A DNA stretch of 64,000 bases from Prevotella melaninogenica ATCC 25845 (GCF_000144405.1 NC_014370.1:308501-372500), one strand, 5' to 3'; positions 44,364 to 53,310 are shown, numbered from the stretch's first letter. Notes: a model not told the origin generated them from the sequence alone. Numbers and translations are program-made.

Positions 44364-45242
44364 TTACAACGCATTCAAAACCTGTTCCTTAATCTGCTCC
44401 AGCTCGTCCTTCATCTTAACGACGATGTTTTGCATCTCTGCTTGATTGCTCTTGGAGCCAGTAGTATTGATTTCGCGTCCCATTTCTTGTGCGATGAAAC
44501 CGAGCTTTTTGCCAACACCATGACCACTCTCTTTCATTGTTTCATGGAAGTATTTGAGGTGGTTTGTCAGTCGCTGCTTCTCCTCGTTGATATCAAGTTT
44601 CTCAATATAATAAATCAGTTCCTGCTCAAGACGATTCTTATCGTAGTCAACCTCTGGAATCTGTTTAAGACCATCGATAATCTTTTCTCTAATCTTTGGT
44701 ACACGACTCTTTTCAAAAGGTTCGATGCTCTTCAAAAGGTTAGCAATATTGTCAATCTTCTCAGTAAACTTCTTTTGTAGAGCAGCTCCTTCCTGTTTGC
44801 GGAATTCGGTGAGCTTTTCAATAGCTTCATTGATAGCCTGCTGTGCTACTTCCCATTCCTCGTCATCTAAAACCTCAACTTCAGTCTTTGCTGTTACGTC
44901 AGGTAGGCGGAGAAGCGTTGTAAACCAATCCTCTGGTTCTGGGATGCCAGTAGACTCAGAGATTGCCTTGATCTGTTTATAATAGTTCTCTACCAGAGCA
45001 GCGTTGATAGGAGTGGCGTCAACAGTTGACTCCTTTTCAACCCATAGGGAGAAGTCAACCTTACCGCGCTCTAACTTCTGTGCAAGGAGACGACGGATTT
45101 CCATTTCCTTTTCTCTGTAGAGGGGTGCGATGCGTGCTGAGAGGTCGAGTGACTTACTATTAAGTGATTTCACCTCAACATTGATTTTCTTTTCCTTGTA
45201 GGCTACAACAGCTTTGCCATAGCCAGTCATTGATAGTATCAT
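44364..45242 (-). CDS. YicC/YloC-type endoribonuclease
   Basis: This 292-residue protein belongs to the YicC family (founding E. coli YicC; an endoribonuclease that stimulates turnover of some small RNAs). The N-terminal block MTGYGKAVVAYKEKKINVEV and the C-terminal signature REINTTGSKSNQAEMQNIVV are both present. It precedes gmk, the usual order in Bacteroidota and other phyla. It shares a divergent region with tsaB: a -7 box TACATTTG (minus, 45266-45273) is about 25 bp upstream. Confidence 0.93.
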   Translation of the reverse strand: MILSMTGYGKAVVAYKEKKINVEVKSLNSKSLDLSARIAPLYREKEMEIRRLLAQKLERGKVDFSLWVEKESTVDATPINAALVENYYKQIKAISESTGIPEPEDWFTTLLRLPDVTAKTEVEVLDDEEWEVAQQAINEAIEKLTEFRKQEGAALQKKFTEKIDNIANLLKSIEPFEKSRVPKIREKIIDGLKQIPEVDYDKNRLEQELIYYIEKLDINEEKQRLTNHLKYFHETMKESGHGVGKKLGFIAQEMGREINTTGSKSNQAEMQNIVVKMKDELEQIKEQVLNAL

Positions 45243-45265
45243 GAGCTTTTCGCGTTAATTTTTTG

Positions 45266-45304
45266 CAAATGTACAAAAAATGTGGAATAAAAAGAGTATA
45301 TTTG
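45266..45304. promoter_or_regulatory. Divergent promoters for yicC and tsaB
   Basis: On the minus strand TACATTTG (45266-45273) serves yicC. On the plus strand TATATTTG (45297-45304) serves tsaB, 29 bp before its ATG. Both match TAnnTTTG. Confidence 0.65.
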
Positions 45305-45332
45305 CAAGTTATTTAGAACATAATTGATTTTT

Positions 45333-46025
45333 ATGTCTTGTATATTAAATATTGATACGAGTACAAATGTGTGCTCTGTTGCAGTAAGTCAGGATGGAAC
45401 TTGTATTTTCGATAAGCAAGATACGCTCGATCCTAAGCATAGAGAAAAGTTAGGAACATTTGTTGATGAGGCACTTGCCTTCATTGATAATAATAACTTG
45501 CCATTGGATGCAGTGGCAGTTAGTGGTGGCCCAGGTTCATATACTGGTTTGCGTGTTGGTGTGTCTATGGCAAAGGGAATCTGCTATGGACGTGGCGTAA
45601 AGCTGTTGGCAGTACCTACGTTAGAGCTGTTGGCAGTGCCAGTATTGCTTCATCATGAGGAAATAGAGGAGAATGCACTTCTCATTCCAATGATTGATGC
45701 GCGCCGTATGGAAGTTTATTCTGCTGTATATGACCGTGCTTTGAAAGAGGTTCGTGGCATTCAGGCAGATGTAGTAGACGAGAATACCTACAAGGAATAT
45801 CTTGATCGTGGTCCTGTTTATTTCTTTGGTAATGGTGCAGAGAAGTGCATGGAGACTATCAATCATCCGAATGCACACCTAATCAAAGGTATTGATGCTT
45901 TGGCTAAGAACATGTTCCCGTTGTCAGAGAAGCGTATTGCACAAGAGAAGTTTGAGGATGTAGCTTATTTCGTCCCATTCTATCTGAAGGACTTTGTTGC
46001 TAAGCAGGCAAAGCCATTGCTGTAG
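45333..46025 (+). CDS. tsaB: tRNA threonylcarbamoyladenosine protein TsaB
   Basis: TsaB is the non-catalytic partner of TsaD in making t6A37 in tRNAs that decode ANN codons. The 230-residue product starts MSCILNIDTSTNVCSVAVSQ and has the ASKHA-fold motif AVSGGPGSYTGLRVGVSMAK. The ATG at 45333 is preferred to the TTG three codons upstream. It heads a plus-strand housekeeping run that continues to rseP. Confidence 0.94.
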   Translation: MSCILNIDTSTNVCSVAVSQDGTCIFDKQDTLDPKHREKLGTFVDEALAFIDNNNLPLDAVAVSGGPGSYTGLRVGVSMAKGICYGRGVKLLAVPTLELLAVPVLLHHEEIEENALLIPMIDARRMEVYSAVYDRALKEVRGIQADVVDENTYKEYLDRGPVYFFGNGAEKCMETINHPNAHLIKGIDALAKNMFPLSEKRIAQEKFEDVAYFVPFYLKDFVAKQAKPLL

Positions 46026-46082
46026 ATTAGGCTTTAGAATAAGGCTTGCCGTCATCACTTAACATGAAACATTCACTATTCA

Positions 46083-46682
46083 ATGAATATAGAAGGATTA
46101 GATTATAACACACAGCGAGAACGACTCATACTGCCACAGTATGGGCGAGGGATACAGAATATGGTGGATTATGCCGTTGGCCTCCCTACAAAGGAAGAGC
46201 GTCAGCGATGTGCTGAAACCATCATTTCCATTATGGATAGGATGAATGCCCAGAACCGTAGTAACTTTGATCACATGGAGAAGTTATGGGATCATCTGGC
46301 ATTGATGGCAAACTTTGAGTTGGATATTGACTATCCTTGCGATGTGTCAGAGGCTTTGAAGATAGCTACTAAGCCAGAGCCAATGACTTATCCTATGTCG
46401 AATATTCCTGTAAGACACTATGGAAAATTGTTGTTTGAAGCTTTTGAAGAGCTGAAGACAATGGAACCGGGTAGTCGTCGGGATGCATTCGTGCGTTCGG
46501 TTGCTAATCAGATGAAACGTAGTCTGATGCAGTGGGGACATGGTACTTGTGATGATGAGAAGATAGCGTCGGACCTTGCACGCTATACAGATGGTAAGAT
46601 TCAGCTTGATCTTGATACATTCAAGTTTGAAAAAATTAATGCGAGAGAGTTTGCTCAGCCTCGTAATAAGAAGAAAAAGTAA
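46083..46682 (+). CDS. DUF4290 family protein
   Basis: This 199-residue protein of a Bacteroidota-specific family has no known function. The block LPQYGRGIQNMVDYAVGLPT near the N-terminus and IPVRHYGKLLFEAFEELKTM are typical. The C-terminus is Lys-rich (PRNKKKK). It is almost always next to murA in this phylum, and here murA starts 11 bp later. Confidence 0.88.
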   Translation: MNIEGLDYNTQRERLILPQYGRGIQNMVDYAVGLPTKEERQRCAETIISIMDRMNAQNRSNFDHMEKLWDHLALMANFELDIDYPCDVSEALKIATKPEPMTYPMSNIPVRHYGKLLFEAFEELKTMEPGSRRDAFVRSVANQMKRSLMQWGHGTCDDEKIASDLARYTDGKIQLDLDTFKFEKINAREFAQPRNKKKK

Positions 46683-46693
46683 AATAACGACAC

Positions 46694-48007
46694 ATGGAAT
46701 CCTTTATCATAGAAGGTGGACATCGGCTGAGTGGCACGATTGCTCCACAAGGTGCAAAGAATGAAGCCTTGGAGGTGATTTGCGCAACACTATTGACATC
46801 TGAAGAAGTTATCATACGTAATGTACCTGATATCCTCGATGTGAACAATCTCATCAAGCTTTTACAGGATATTGGGGTGAAGGTTAAGAAGCTTGCCCCT
46901 AATGAGTTCTCTTTCCAAGCAGACGAAGTAAACCTCGATTATTTAGAGAGTATCGACTTTGTGAAGAAATGCTCTTCTCTGCGTGGAAGTGTCTTGATGA
47001 TTGGTCCATTGTTGGGCCGTTTTGGTAAGGCTACGATAGCTAAGCCGGGTGGTGACAAGATTGGTCGTCGTCGTTTGGACACCCACTTCCTTGGATTCAA
47101 GAATCTTGGTGCACACTTTGGGCGTGTTGAAGACCGTGATGTATATGAGATACAAGCTGATAAACTTGTTGGAACCTATATGTTATTAGATGAAGCGTCT
47201 GTTACGGGTACTGCCAATATTGTTATGGCAGCAGTGTTAGCAGAAGGAACAACAACAATTTATAACGCAGCTTGTGAGCCTTATATCCAGCAACTCTGTA
47301 AGATGCTTAATGCAATGGGAGCGAAGATTAGCGGTATTGCCAGCAACTTGATTACTATCGAGGGTGTGAAGGAATTGCATTCTGCTGACCATAGAATCCT
47401 ACCTGATATGATTGAGGTAGGCTCTTTCATTGGTATTGCTGCAATGATTGGTGATGGTGTTCGTATTAAGAATGTGTCAGTTCCTAACTTGGGATTGATT
47501 CTTGATACCTTCCGTAGACTCGGTGTACAGATTATCGAAGATGGTGATGATCTCCTTATTCCACGTCAGGACCACTATGTGATAGACTCTTTCATTGATG
47601 GAACGATTATGACTATCAGTGATGCGCCATGGCCAGGATTGACACCAGACCTTATCTCTGTGTTGCTCGTTGTTGCTACACAGGCACAGGGTAGTGTACT
47701 TTTCCATCAGAAGATGTTTGAGAGTCGTCTGTTCTTCGTGGATAAACTCATTGACATGGGTGCACAGATAATCCTCTGTGATCCCCACCGTGCCGTAGTT
47801 GTTGGTCATGATAATGCTAAGAAACTCCGTGCAGGTCGTATGTCAAGTCCAGATATTCGTGCCGGTATTGCACTGCTTATCGCAGCACTAACAGCACAGG
47901 GAACAAGTCGTATTGATAATATTGCACAGATTGACCGAGGATATGAGAACATCGAAGGACGTCTCAATGCCCTTGGTGCAAAGATTCAGCGAGCAGAGGT
48001 TTGTTAA
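46694..48007 (+). CDS. murA: UDP-N-acetylglucosamine 1-carboxyvinyltransferase MurA, Asp variant
   Basis: MurA carries out the first committed step of peptidoglycan synthesis, moving enolpyruvate from PEP to UDP-GlcNAc. The 437-residue protein has the substrate Lys22 in AKNEAL and the C-terminal MSSPDIRAG region. The active-site loop reads KPGGDKIGRRRLDTH. The residue equal to E. coli Cys115 is Asp121 (codon 47054-47056), which is the fosfomycin-insensitive form known from Mycobacterium and Chlamydia. Otherwise the fold is complete. It is transcribed with DUF4290. Confidence 0.96.
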   Translation: MESFIIEGGHRLSGTIAPQGAKNEALEVICATLLTSEEVIIRNVPDILDVNNLIKLLQDIGVKVKKLAPNEFSFQADEVNLDYLESIDFVKKCSSLRGSVLMIGPLLGRFGKATIAKPGGDKIGRRRLDTHFLGFKNLGAHFGRVEDRDVYEIQADKLVGTYMLLDEASVTGTANIVMAAVLAEGTTTIYNAACEPYIQQLCKMLNAMGAKISGIASNLITIEGVKELHSADHRILPDMIEVGSFIGIAAMIGDGVRIKNVSVPNLGLILDTFRRLGVQIIEDGDDLLIPRQDHYVIDSFIDGTIMTISDAPWPGLTPDLISVLLVVATQAQGSVLFHQKMFESRLFFVDKLIDMGAQIILCDPHRAVVVGHDNAKKLRAGRMSSPDIRAGIALLIAALTAQGTSRIDNIAQIDRGYENIEGRLNALGAKIQRAEVC

Positions 48008-48063
48008 TCCCATCGTATCTAAAACTACACTTTGAAAGAGTGTGTTGTGAATTTTAGATAAAT

Positions 48064-48173
48064 AGGGTTGACCTATTCTCACAACAGGGTTGACGTTTTC
48101 TTGCAAAAAGGTTGACCTTTTTCCTCAAAAAGGTAGACGGTTTTGAGCAAAAGGGTCGACCGTTTTACAGAAA
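48064..48173 (+). repeat. Five degenerate 22-bp tandem units between murA and rimM
   Basis: Units start at 48064, 48086, 48108, 48130 and 48152, each of the form AGGGTTGACC-TTTTC-CAAA. The sequence differs from the GCAC arrays, but the 22-bp period is the same. Confidence 0.85.
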
Positions 48174-48234
48174 AAACAATTTAGTATTGGAATAAGTTAT
48201 AGTTTTATCAGTATTACTGATATAAGATGAAAAG

Positions 48235-48756
48235 ATGATAAAGAAGGAAGAAGTCTATAAGATTGGGCGCATCGGGAAGCCGCATGGCGTACACGGAGAG
48301 TTGCAGTTGCAGTTCTCCGATGACGTTTTTGATGTGGTAGATGCCGATTACCTGATATTGGATATTGACGGAATCCTCGTTCCTTTCTTTATGGAGGAAT
48401 ATCGGTTCCGTTCTGACGAGATAGCCCTGATGAAGTTTTGTGACATCAATAGCGATGCACAAGCACGCGAACTGACGGGATGTATTGTCTATTTCCCACG
48501 TAAGTTGGCAGAAGAAGGGACAGATGATGTGTCATTGGCGCAGATTGTCGGTTATTCCTTGATAGATGAAGCAACGAATAATGTGATTGGCAAGATTGTT
48601 GCTGTAGATGAAACAACTGTCAATACGCTCTTTGAGGTGAGTACACCTAAAGGCGAGGAAATACTCATTCCTGCCAGTGATGAACTTATTGTTGCGACAG
48701 ACATAGCGTCAAAGACGATTACGATGCGGATTCCAGCAGGACTGCTTGACCTCTGA
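48235..48756 (+). CDS. rimM: Ribosome maturation factor RimM
   Basis: RimM helps assemble the head of the 30S subunit by binding S19. The 173-residue product has the N-terminal RimM domain (YKIGRIGKPHGVHGELQLQF) and a C-terminal PRC-barrel (near 97-172, including GEEILIPASDELI). The length is normal. It is followed at 25 bp by dxr. Confidence 0.94.
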   Translation: MIKKEEVYKIGRIGKPHGVHGELQLQFSDDVFDVVDADYLILDIDGILVPFFMEEYRFRSDEIALMKFCDINSDAQARELTGCIVYFPRKLAEEGTDDVSLAQIVGYSLIDEATNNVIGKIVAVDETTVNTLFEVSTPKGEEILIPASDELIVATDIASKTITMRIPAGLLDL

Positions 48757-48781
48757 TTCGCAGTATAAACTAAAAGAATTA

Positions 48782-49939
48782 ATGAAACAACAAATCTGTA
48801 TATTAGGCTCAACAGGTAGCATTGGTACGCAAGCCCTTGATGTTATCAGTCAGCATCCTGACCTTTATGAGGCTTATGCACTTACTGCAAATCATCGTTG
48901 GAAGGAACTTGCTGAGCAGGCTCGTCGCTTTAATCCTGCTGCGGTTGTCATTGCTGATGAGGCTTATTATGAACCTTTGAAGCAAGAGTTGGCTGATATG
49001 CCTGATGTAAAGGTGTATGCAGGTAGCAAAGCTTTGGAGGACATCGTTGAGTCACCATCAATAGATATGGTACTTACAGCGATGGTTGGCTATTCTGGTC
49101 TTGCTCCAACAATCCATGCTATCAAAGCAAAGAAGAAGATATGTTTGGCAAATAAGGAGACACTTGTCGTAGCTGGCGAGTTGATTCTTCTGTTGGCTCA
49201 GCAGTATCATGTGCCTATCTTGCCTGTAGACAGTGAGCATAGTGCTATCTTCCAGAGTTTAGTTGGTGAAGATGCGAACGAGATAGAGAAGATTCTTCTC
49301 ACCTGTTCTGGTGGACCATTCCGTACCTTTACCCATGAACAATTGAAGTATGTTACTGCAGCCGATGCACTCAAACATCCAACATGGGATATGGGAGCAA
49401 AGATTACTATCGACTCTGCATCTTTGATGAACAAAGGTTTCGAGGTGATTGAGGCTAAGTGGCTCTTTGGTGTACCTGCTGATAAAATACAAGTATTGGT
49501 TCATCCTCAGTCTATTGTTCACAGTGCGGTACAGTTCTGTGATGGTGGTGTGAAAGCACAGTTGGGTGTTCCTGATATGAGATTACCTATCCAATATGCC
49601 TTTTCATTCCCTCAACGTCTATTGTTAGGCGGTAATAGGTTAGATCTTTTCCGTCAGCCATTAGAGTTCTTTGAACCTGATGTGGAGAAGTTTAAGTGTT
49701 TGGCAATGGCATACGAAGCTATTAACAAGGGTGGCAATATGCCTTGTATTGTCAATGCTGCCAACGAGATTGTCAATGAAGGGTTCCGTAAGGGTGCTTG
49801 TAGTTTCTTGGCAATGGGTGACATCATTGAGAAGGCAATGCAAACTGTTGCTTTTGATAGCAATCCAGATTATGATGTATATGTGCAGACGGATGCTGAG
49901 GCACGTCGTGTAGCACTTGAGATTATGAATAATAAATAA
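48782..49939 (+). CDS. dxr: 1-deoxy-D-xylulose 5-phosphate reductoisomerase
   Basis: This enzyme converts DXP to 2-C-methyl-D-erythritol 4-phosphate in the non-mevalonate isoprenoid pathway. The 385-residue protein has the NADPH loop LGSTGSIGTQALDVI, the ANKETLVVAGE segment, the metal site DSEHSAIFQ and the VHPQSIVHSAVQF block. The ATG at 48782 is used because it starts the Rossmann fold, while an upstream in-frame start lacks family support. It is the target of fosmidomycin in other bacteria. It is followed by rseP at 15 bp, a common order. Confidence 0.96.
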   Translation: MKQQICILGSTGSIGTQALDVISQHPDLYEAYALTANHRWKELAEQARRFNPAAVVIADEAYYEPLKQELADMPDVKVYAGSKALEDIVESPSIDMVLTAMVGYSGLAPTIHAIKAKKKICLANKETLVVAGELILLLAQQYHVPILPVDSEHSAIFQSLVGEDANEIEKILLTCSGGPFRTFTHEQLKYVTAADALKHPTWDMGAKITIDSASLMNKGFEVIEAKWLFGVPADKIQVLVHPQSIVHSAVQFCDGGVKAQLGVPDMRLPIQYAFSFPQRLLLGGNRLDLFRQPLEFFEPDVEKFKCLAMAYEAINKGGNMPCIVNAANEIVNEGFRKGACSFLAMGDIIEKAMQTVAFDSNPDYDVYVQTDAEARRVALEIMNNK

Positions 49940-49953
49940 CGAATAGATAAATA

Positions 49954-51354
49954 ATGGAAACATTTCTGATCAGATTGCTTCAGTTCATTCTGGCAATCTC
50001 TCTGCTTGTCCTGCTGCATGAAGGCGGACACATGTTCTTTGCGAAGCTTTTCGGTGTTCGCGTTGAGAAGTTCTTCGTATTCTTCGATGTGGGCATCGGT
50101 AAGTGGAAAGGTAAACTTTTCAGTTGGAAGCCTAAGAAAGACGATACGGAATATGGTATGGGTTGGTTGCCACTTGGTGGCTACTGCAAGATTTCTGGTA
50201 TGATTGATGAAAGCTTTGATACCGACCAGATGAAGCAGGAACCACAACCATGGGAGTTCCGTACAAAGCCAGCTTGGCAGCGTCTTTTGATTATGATAGG
50301 TGGTGTGTTGGTCAACTTTCTCCTCGCTCTCTTCATTTATTCAATGGTGATGTTTGTATGGGGAGACAGCTATTTCAAGGTGTCTGACATGAATATGGGT
50401 ATGCGTTTCAATGCTGAGGCTAAGGCTTTGGGTTTCAAAGACCACGATGTAATGTTGGGAACAGATCAAGGCGTATTCCGTGAGTATGCCAATGTGAATG
50501 GCGATTTCTTCCGTCAGATAGCACAGGCTAAGCGTGTGGATGTTCTTCGTAATGGTAAGAAACATAGTATTACTCTGCCTGGTGATTTGGATATGCTCTC
50601 AATGATTAAGACACGTCCTTTGTTTGCAGAACCTTTCATTCCTGCACAGGTTGATAGCGTGTTGGGTGATACACCAGCAGCGAAAGCAGGTATCAAAGCT
50701 GGCGATCTCATTAAGTCTATCAATGGAAAGCCAGTTGAGACATGGACAGATATGAATTATCAGACAGGTGTCTTGAGTGATGTCTTGGCAGTGAAGAATA
50801 CGCATAAGGATTCTCTTGCAGTTCGTTCCGTTGTGTTGACAGTTCAGCATAAGGGCGCAGCAAAACTCGATACATTGAAACTTATGTTGACACCTGATTT
50901 GAAGTTGGGTGTTTTGCAGTCAACATTGGCAAGTTATTATAAGCCTGTACAGGAGGAATACTCCTTCTTCGAGAGTTTCCCTGCAGGTATAAAGCATGGT
51001 TGGAACGTACTGCGTGGCTATGTTGGTAACTTCCGTTACCTTGCTTCAGCAGATGGTGCTAAGAGTATTGGTGGCTTCGGAGCTATCGGTAGTCTTTTCC
51101 CTCCATTCTGGGACTGGTATATGTTCTGGTCAATGACAGCCTTCTTGAGTATCATGCTTGCCTTCATGAACATTCTTCCTATCCCTGCTTTGGATGGTGG
51201 TCATGTGGTATTCCTTCTCTATGAAATGATTACTCGTCGTAAACCATCAGAGAAGTTCATGGTACGTGCGGAGTATGTTGGTATAACCATCCTAATCCTC
51301 CTTATGATATTTGCCAACCTTAACGACATTCTTCGTTGGTTGCATCTTATGTAA
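49954..51354 (+). CDS. rseP: Site-2 protease RseP (M50)
   Basis: This intramembrane zinc protease would cleave anti-sigma factors or signal peptide remnants. The 466-residue protein has HEGGH (22-26) in the first membrane segment, and the third zinc ligand in the later segment ILPIPALDGGHVVF. One PDZ domain is clear in the middle (TPAAKAGIKAGDLIKSING). Four membrane segments are expected. It is the last gene of the tsaB-rseP run and is followed by a strong terminator. Confidence 0.95.
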   Translation: METFLIRLLQFILAISLLVLLHEGGHMFFAKLFGVRVEKFFVFFDVGIGKWKGKLFSWKPKKDDTEYGMGWLPLGGYCKISGMIDESFDTDQMKQEPQPWEFRTKPAWQRLLIMIGGVLVNFLLALFIYSMVMFVWGDSYFKVSDMNMGMRFNAEAKALGFKDHDVMLGTDQGVFREYANVNGDFFRQIAQAKRVDVLRNGKKHSITLPGDLDMLSMIKTRPLFAEPFIPAQVDSVLGDTPAAKAGIKAGDLIKSINGKPVETWTDMNYQTGVLSDVLAVKNTHKDSLAVRSVVLTVQHKGAAKLDTLKLMLTPDLKLGVLQSTLASYYKPVQEEYSFFESFPAGIKHGWNVLRGYVGNFRYLASADGAKSIGGFGAIGSLFPPFWDWYMFWSMTAFLSIMLAFMNILPIPALDGGHVVFLLYEMITRRKPSEKFMVRAEYVGITILILLMIFANLNDILRWLHLM

Positions 51355-51408
51355 GAACAAGTTTTTTTTAACGGATCTAATCCTATTGAAAAGTCCGTTA
51401 ATAGTATC

Positions 51409-51459
51409 TTAATACGAAGTCACGCAATACAAGCTATAGCAAGTATTGCGTGATTTTTG
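51409..51459 (+). terminator. Terminator of rseP, first copy of a duplicated hairpin
   Basis: The arms CACGCAATAC and GTATTGCGTG are followed by a T-rich run. The preceding CTTAATACGAA and the stem recur at 51725-51772. Confidence 0.85.
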
Positions 51460-51570
51460 TTTATTCTTGTCGCTTATTCATAAAGTTTTAGCAGTTTTCT
51501 CTCCCTTTCCTGCAGTTCTATGTACAGTAGGATACTCGTTTCTATACTACATGCTGTTCATGTGTTAAGG

Positions 51571-51614
51571 CTCCGCACTAATGGTGCTAAGCATGAACAC
51601 CAATGGTGCTAAGC
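51571..51614 (+). repeat. 22-bp tandem array of GCAC-n-GGTG units (array 4)
   Basis: Two units start at 51571 and 51593, with partial units on each side. Their form is CTCCGCACTAATGGTGCTAA. The array lies between the two duplicated hairpins. Confidence 0.7.
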
Positions 51615-51724
51615 CTTAACACAATAATAAAAGATGGTTATAAAGCTCTATGACAAGCGTTGTTAGATACGATATGCACTAATGATTAACTGGTATAATG
51701 AGGTCTTATTCGATACTGCTGTGG

Positions 51725-51772
51725 CTTAATACGAAATTACGCAACACCTACCACGGTAGATATTGCGTAATT
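51725..51772. repeat. Second copy of the rseP-terminator hairpin
   Basis: This copy begins CTTAATACGAA, like the first, and has arms AATTACGCAA and TTGCGTAATT with an inner CTACC/GGTAG stem. It could terminate the chromate transporter operon on the minus strand. Apart from these hairpins and the array, the 51355-51882 gap shows nothing else. Confidence 0.65.
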
Positions 51773-51882
51773 CTTTATTGTCACTATAATGTAGTATAGA
51801 AAGAGACATTTAGCAATAGCCCTTACAAATGTTGTGTTCTCACTCTTTCTCACATTATAGGATGGTTGCGGATGAGACTTTC

Positions 51883-52458
51883 TTAATAAAGCAGGACTAA
51901 CCCAGCAACTCCTGCATAACATATCATGCGGATAGGATTTATCTTTAACCACATTGTACCAACAAAGGTTGCAGTAAAGAGGAATAGGCTAACCCAAAAC
52001 TGCCAAGGGTTAATGCTTGGCGCAGAGAAGTTATCTGCGTTACATAATAATAAGGTGGCAGCTGCTAATAGACCCACTACTACTGGGCGTAGACCTGCAA
52101 AGACTGACTGTACAACAGGTGTGTTCATATACTTGAGGAACATCTTACTGATAAGAATCATTATTATCAACGATGGAAGTACAAGGGCTATGGTGGCGGT
52201 GAGACTACCCAATACTGCCATACCTGCGCCAAATCCTGCATTATGTATAGCTGTATAACCGCAATAGGTAGCAGAGTTTATACCAATAGGTCCGGGCGTC
52301 ATCTGTGATACAGCAACGATGTTGGTAAACTCTGCAGAGCTAAGCCAATGATGGTTCACAACCGTTTCTGTTTGTATCAATGATAACATCCCATATCCTC
52401 CACCGAATCCAAAGAGTCCGATGATAAAGAAAGTATAGAAAAGTTCTAAGTATATCAT
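51883..52458 (-). CDS. Chromate transporter half protein (second gene)
   Basis: This 191-residue membrane protein is one half of a CHR-family transporter, with about five or six membrane segments. The family signature is GLFGFGGGYGMLSLIQTE near residue 14, followed by the conserved QMTPGPIGINSATYCGY. In Bacteroidota two short CHR genes form the functional pair. The real substrate may not be chromate; the family name is historical. It lies 159 bp downstream of the partner gene. Confidence 0.9.
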   Translation of the reverse strand: MIYLELFYTFFIIGLFGFGGGYGMLSLIQTETVVNHHWLSSAEFTNIVAVSQMTPGPIGINSATYCGYTAIHNAGFGAGMAVLGSLTATIALVLPSLIIMILISKMFLKYMNTPVVQSVFAGLRPVVVGLLAAATLLLCNADNFSAPSINPWQFWVSLFLFTATFVGTMWLKINPIRMICYAGVAGLVLLY

Positions 52459-52573
52459 GTTGTTATTTCTGTTATTAGTCTGTTCTTAGTGTGCTGTTTT
52501 TTCCGAAATTATCCCATTTGTCTCTATCTTCCTTCGGAACTTTCGTTTGCTATTTCTCTTGCGAAGTTATATC

Positions 52574-52613
52574 CCGTTAGGCTCTCCCCTCCTTCGGAGG
52601 GGCTGGGGGGAGG
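52574..52613. repeat. Single GC-rich element end next to the chromate transporter stop codon
   Basis: This 40-bp sequence is the reverse complement of the left end of the DUF559 cassette, and the match runs inward through GCCTAACGG. It lies 4 bp from the stop codon of the first chromate gene. No partner end is found nearby. Confidence 0.65.
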
Positions 52614-52617
52614 TATT

Positions 52618-53211
52618 TCACTCCGTTGGTTTAATAAACTTCCCATAAAGGAATCCACCTAATCCTGCAGTAATAATGACGTAAACAGGATTAACACCTA
52701 ACAGCCAAATGGCTATGGCGGTGACAATAGGAATCCAACAGTTTGCCAATGAAAGTTTTGCACTCTTAGCCAAGGTAAAGGTTGGTGCTGCAATCAAAGC
52801 AACCACAGCAGGGCGTATTCCGCGGAAAATTGCTGCCACCCAAGGGATGTCCATAAACTGATGGAAGAAGAGTGCGATGCAGAGAATGATAAGGAAAGAG
52901 GGGAGAATTGCTCCCAAGCAGGTGCAAATGGCTCCTGGGGTCTTCCTCATCTTATAGCCTACAAAGACACTGATATTAGCGGCAAAGACACCTGGACAGC
53001 TTTGTGCAACAGCTATCAAATCAACAAATTGGTCCTCTGGAATCCACTTTTTCTTTACTACGACTTCGTTTTGAATAATCGAAATCATAGCATAACCACC
53101 GCCAAGTGTAAAGGCTCCGATCTTAAAGAAGGTTTTGAAGGCTTCCCAGTAGAATCCTTTGGATGATGGACGTTGGGTGTTGGGTGTTGATGAAATGTTA
53201 TCTTTGTCCAC
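52618..53211 (-). CDS. Chromate transporter half protein (first gene)
   Basis: This 197-residue CHR half protein has the signature GAFTLGGGYAMISIIQNEVV and the following AQSCPGVFAANISVF block. It precedes the second half on the same strand. Residues 7-11 (SSTPNT region) match a short coding repeat also seen in PurL. The upstream 53212-53377 contains two hairpins. Confidence 0.9.
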   Translation of the reverse strand: MDKDNISSTPNTQRPSSKGFYWEAFKTFFKIGAFTLGGGYAMISIIQNEVVVKKKWIPEDQFVDLIAVAQSCPGVFAANISVFVGYKMRKTPGAICTCLGAILPSFLIILCIALFFHQFMDIPWVAAIFRGIRPAVVALIAAPTFTLAKSAKLSLANCWIPIVTAIAIWLLGVNPVYVIITAGLGGFLYGKFIKPTE

Positions 53212-53255
53212 TGTGTCTTGTTATTTATAGTGAAATCAATGTTTGAGAGCTACGG

Positions 53256-53310
53256 ACGCCCCCATCTGTTCACATATACCTATTAGGTAATATTACTCAG
53301 ATGAGGGCGT
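53256..53310. terminator. Long hairpin between purL and the chromate genes
   Basis: The arms ACGCCCCCATCTG and CAGATGAGGGCGT with a 29-nt loop form a strong stem. It could act on either strand; the T run is weak. Confidence 0.45.
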
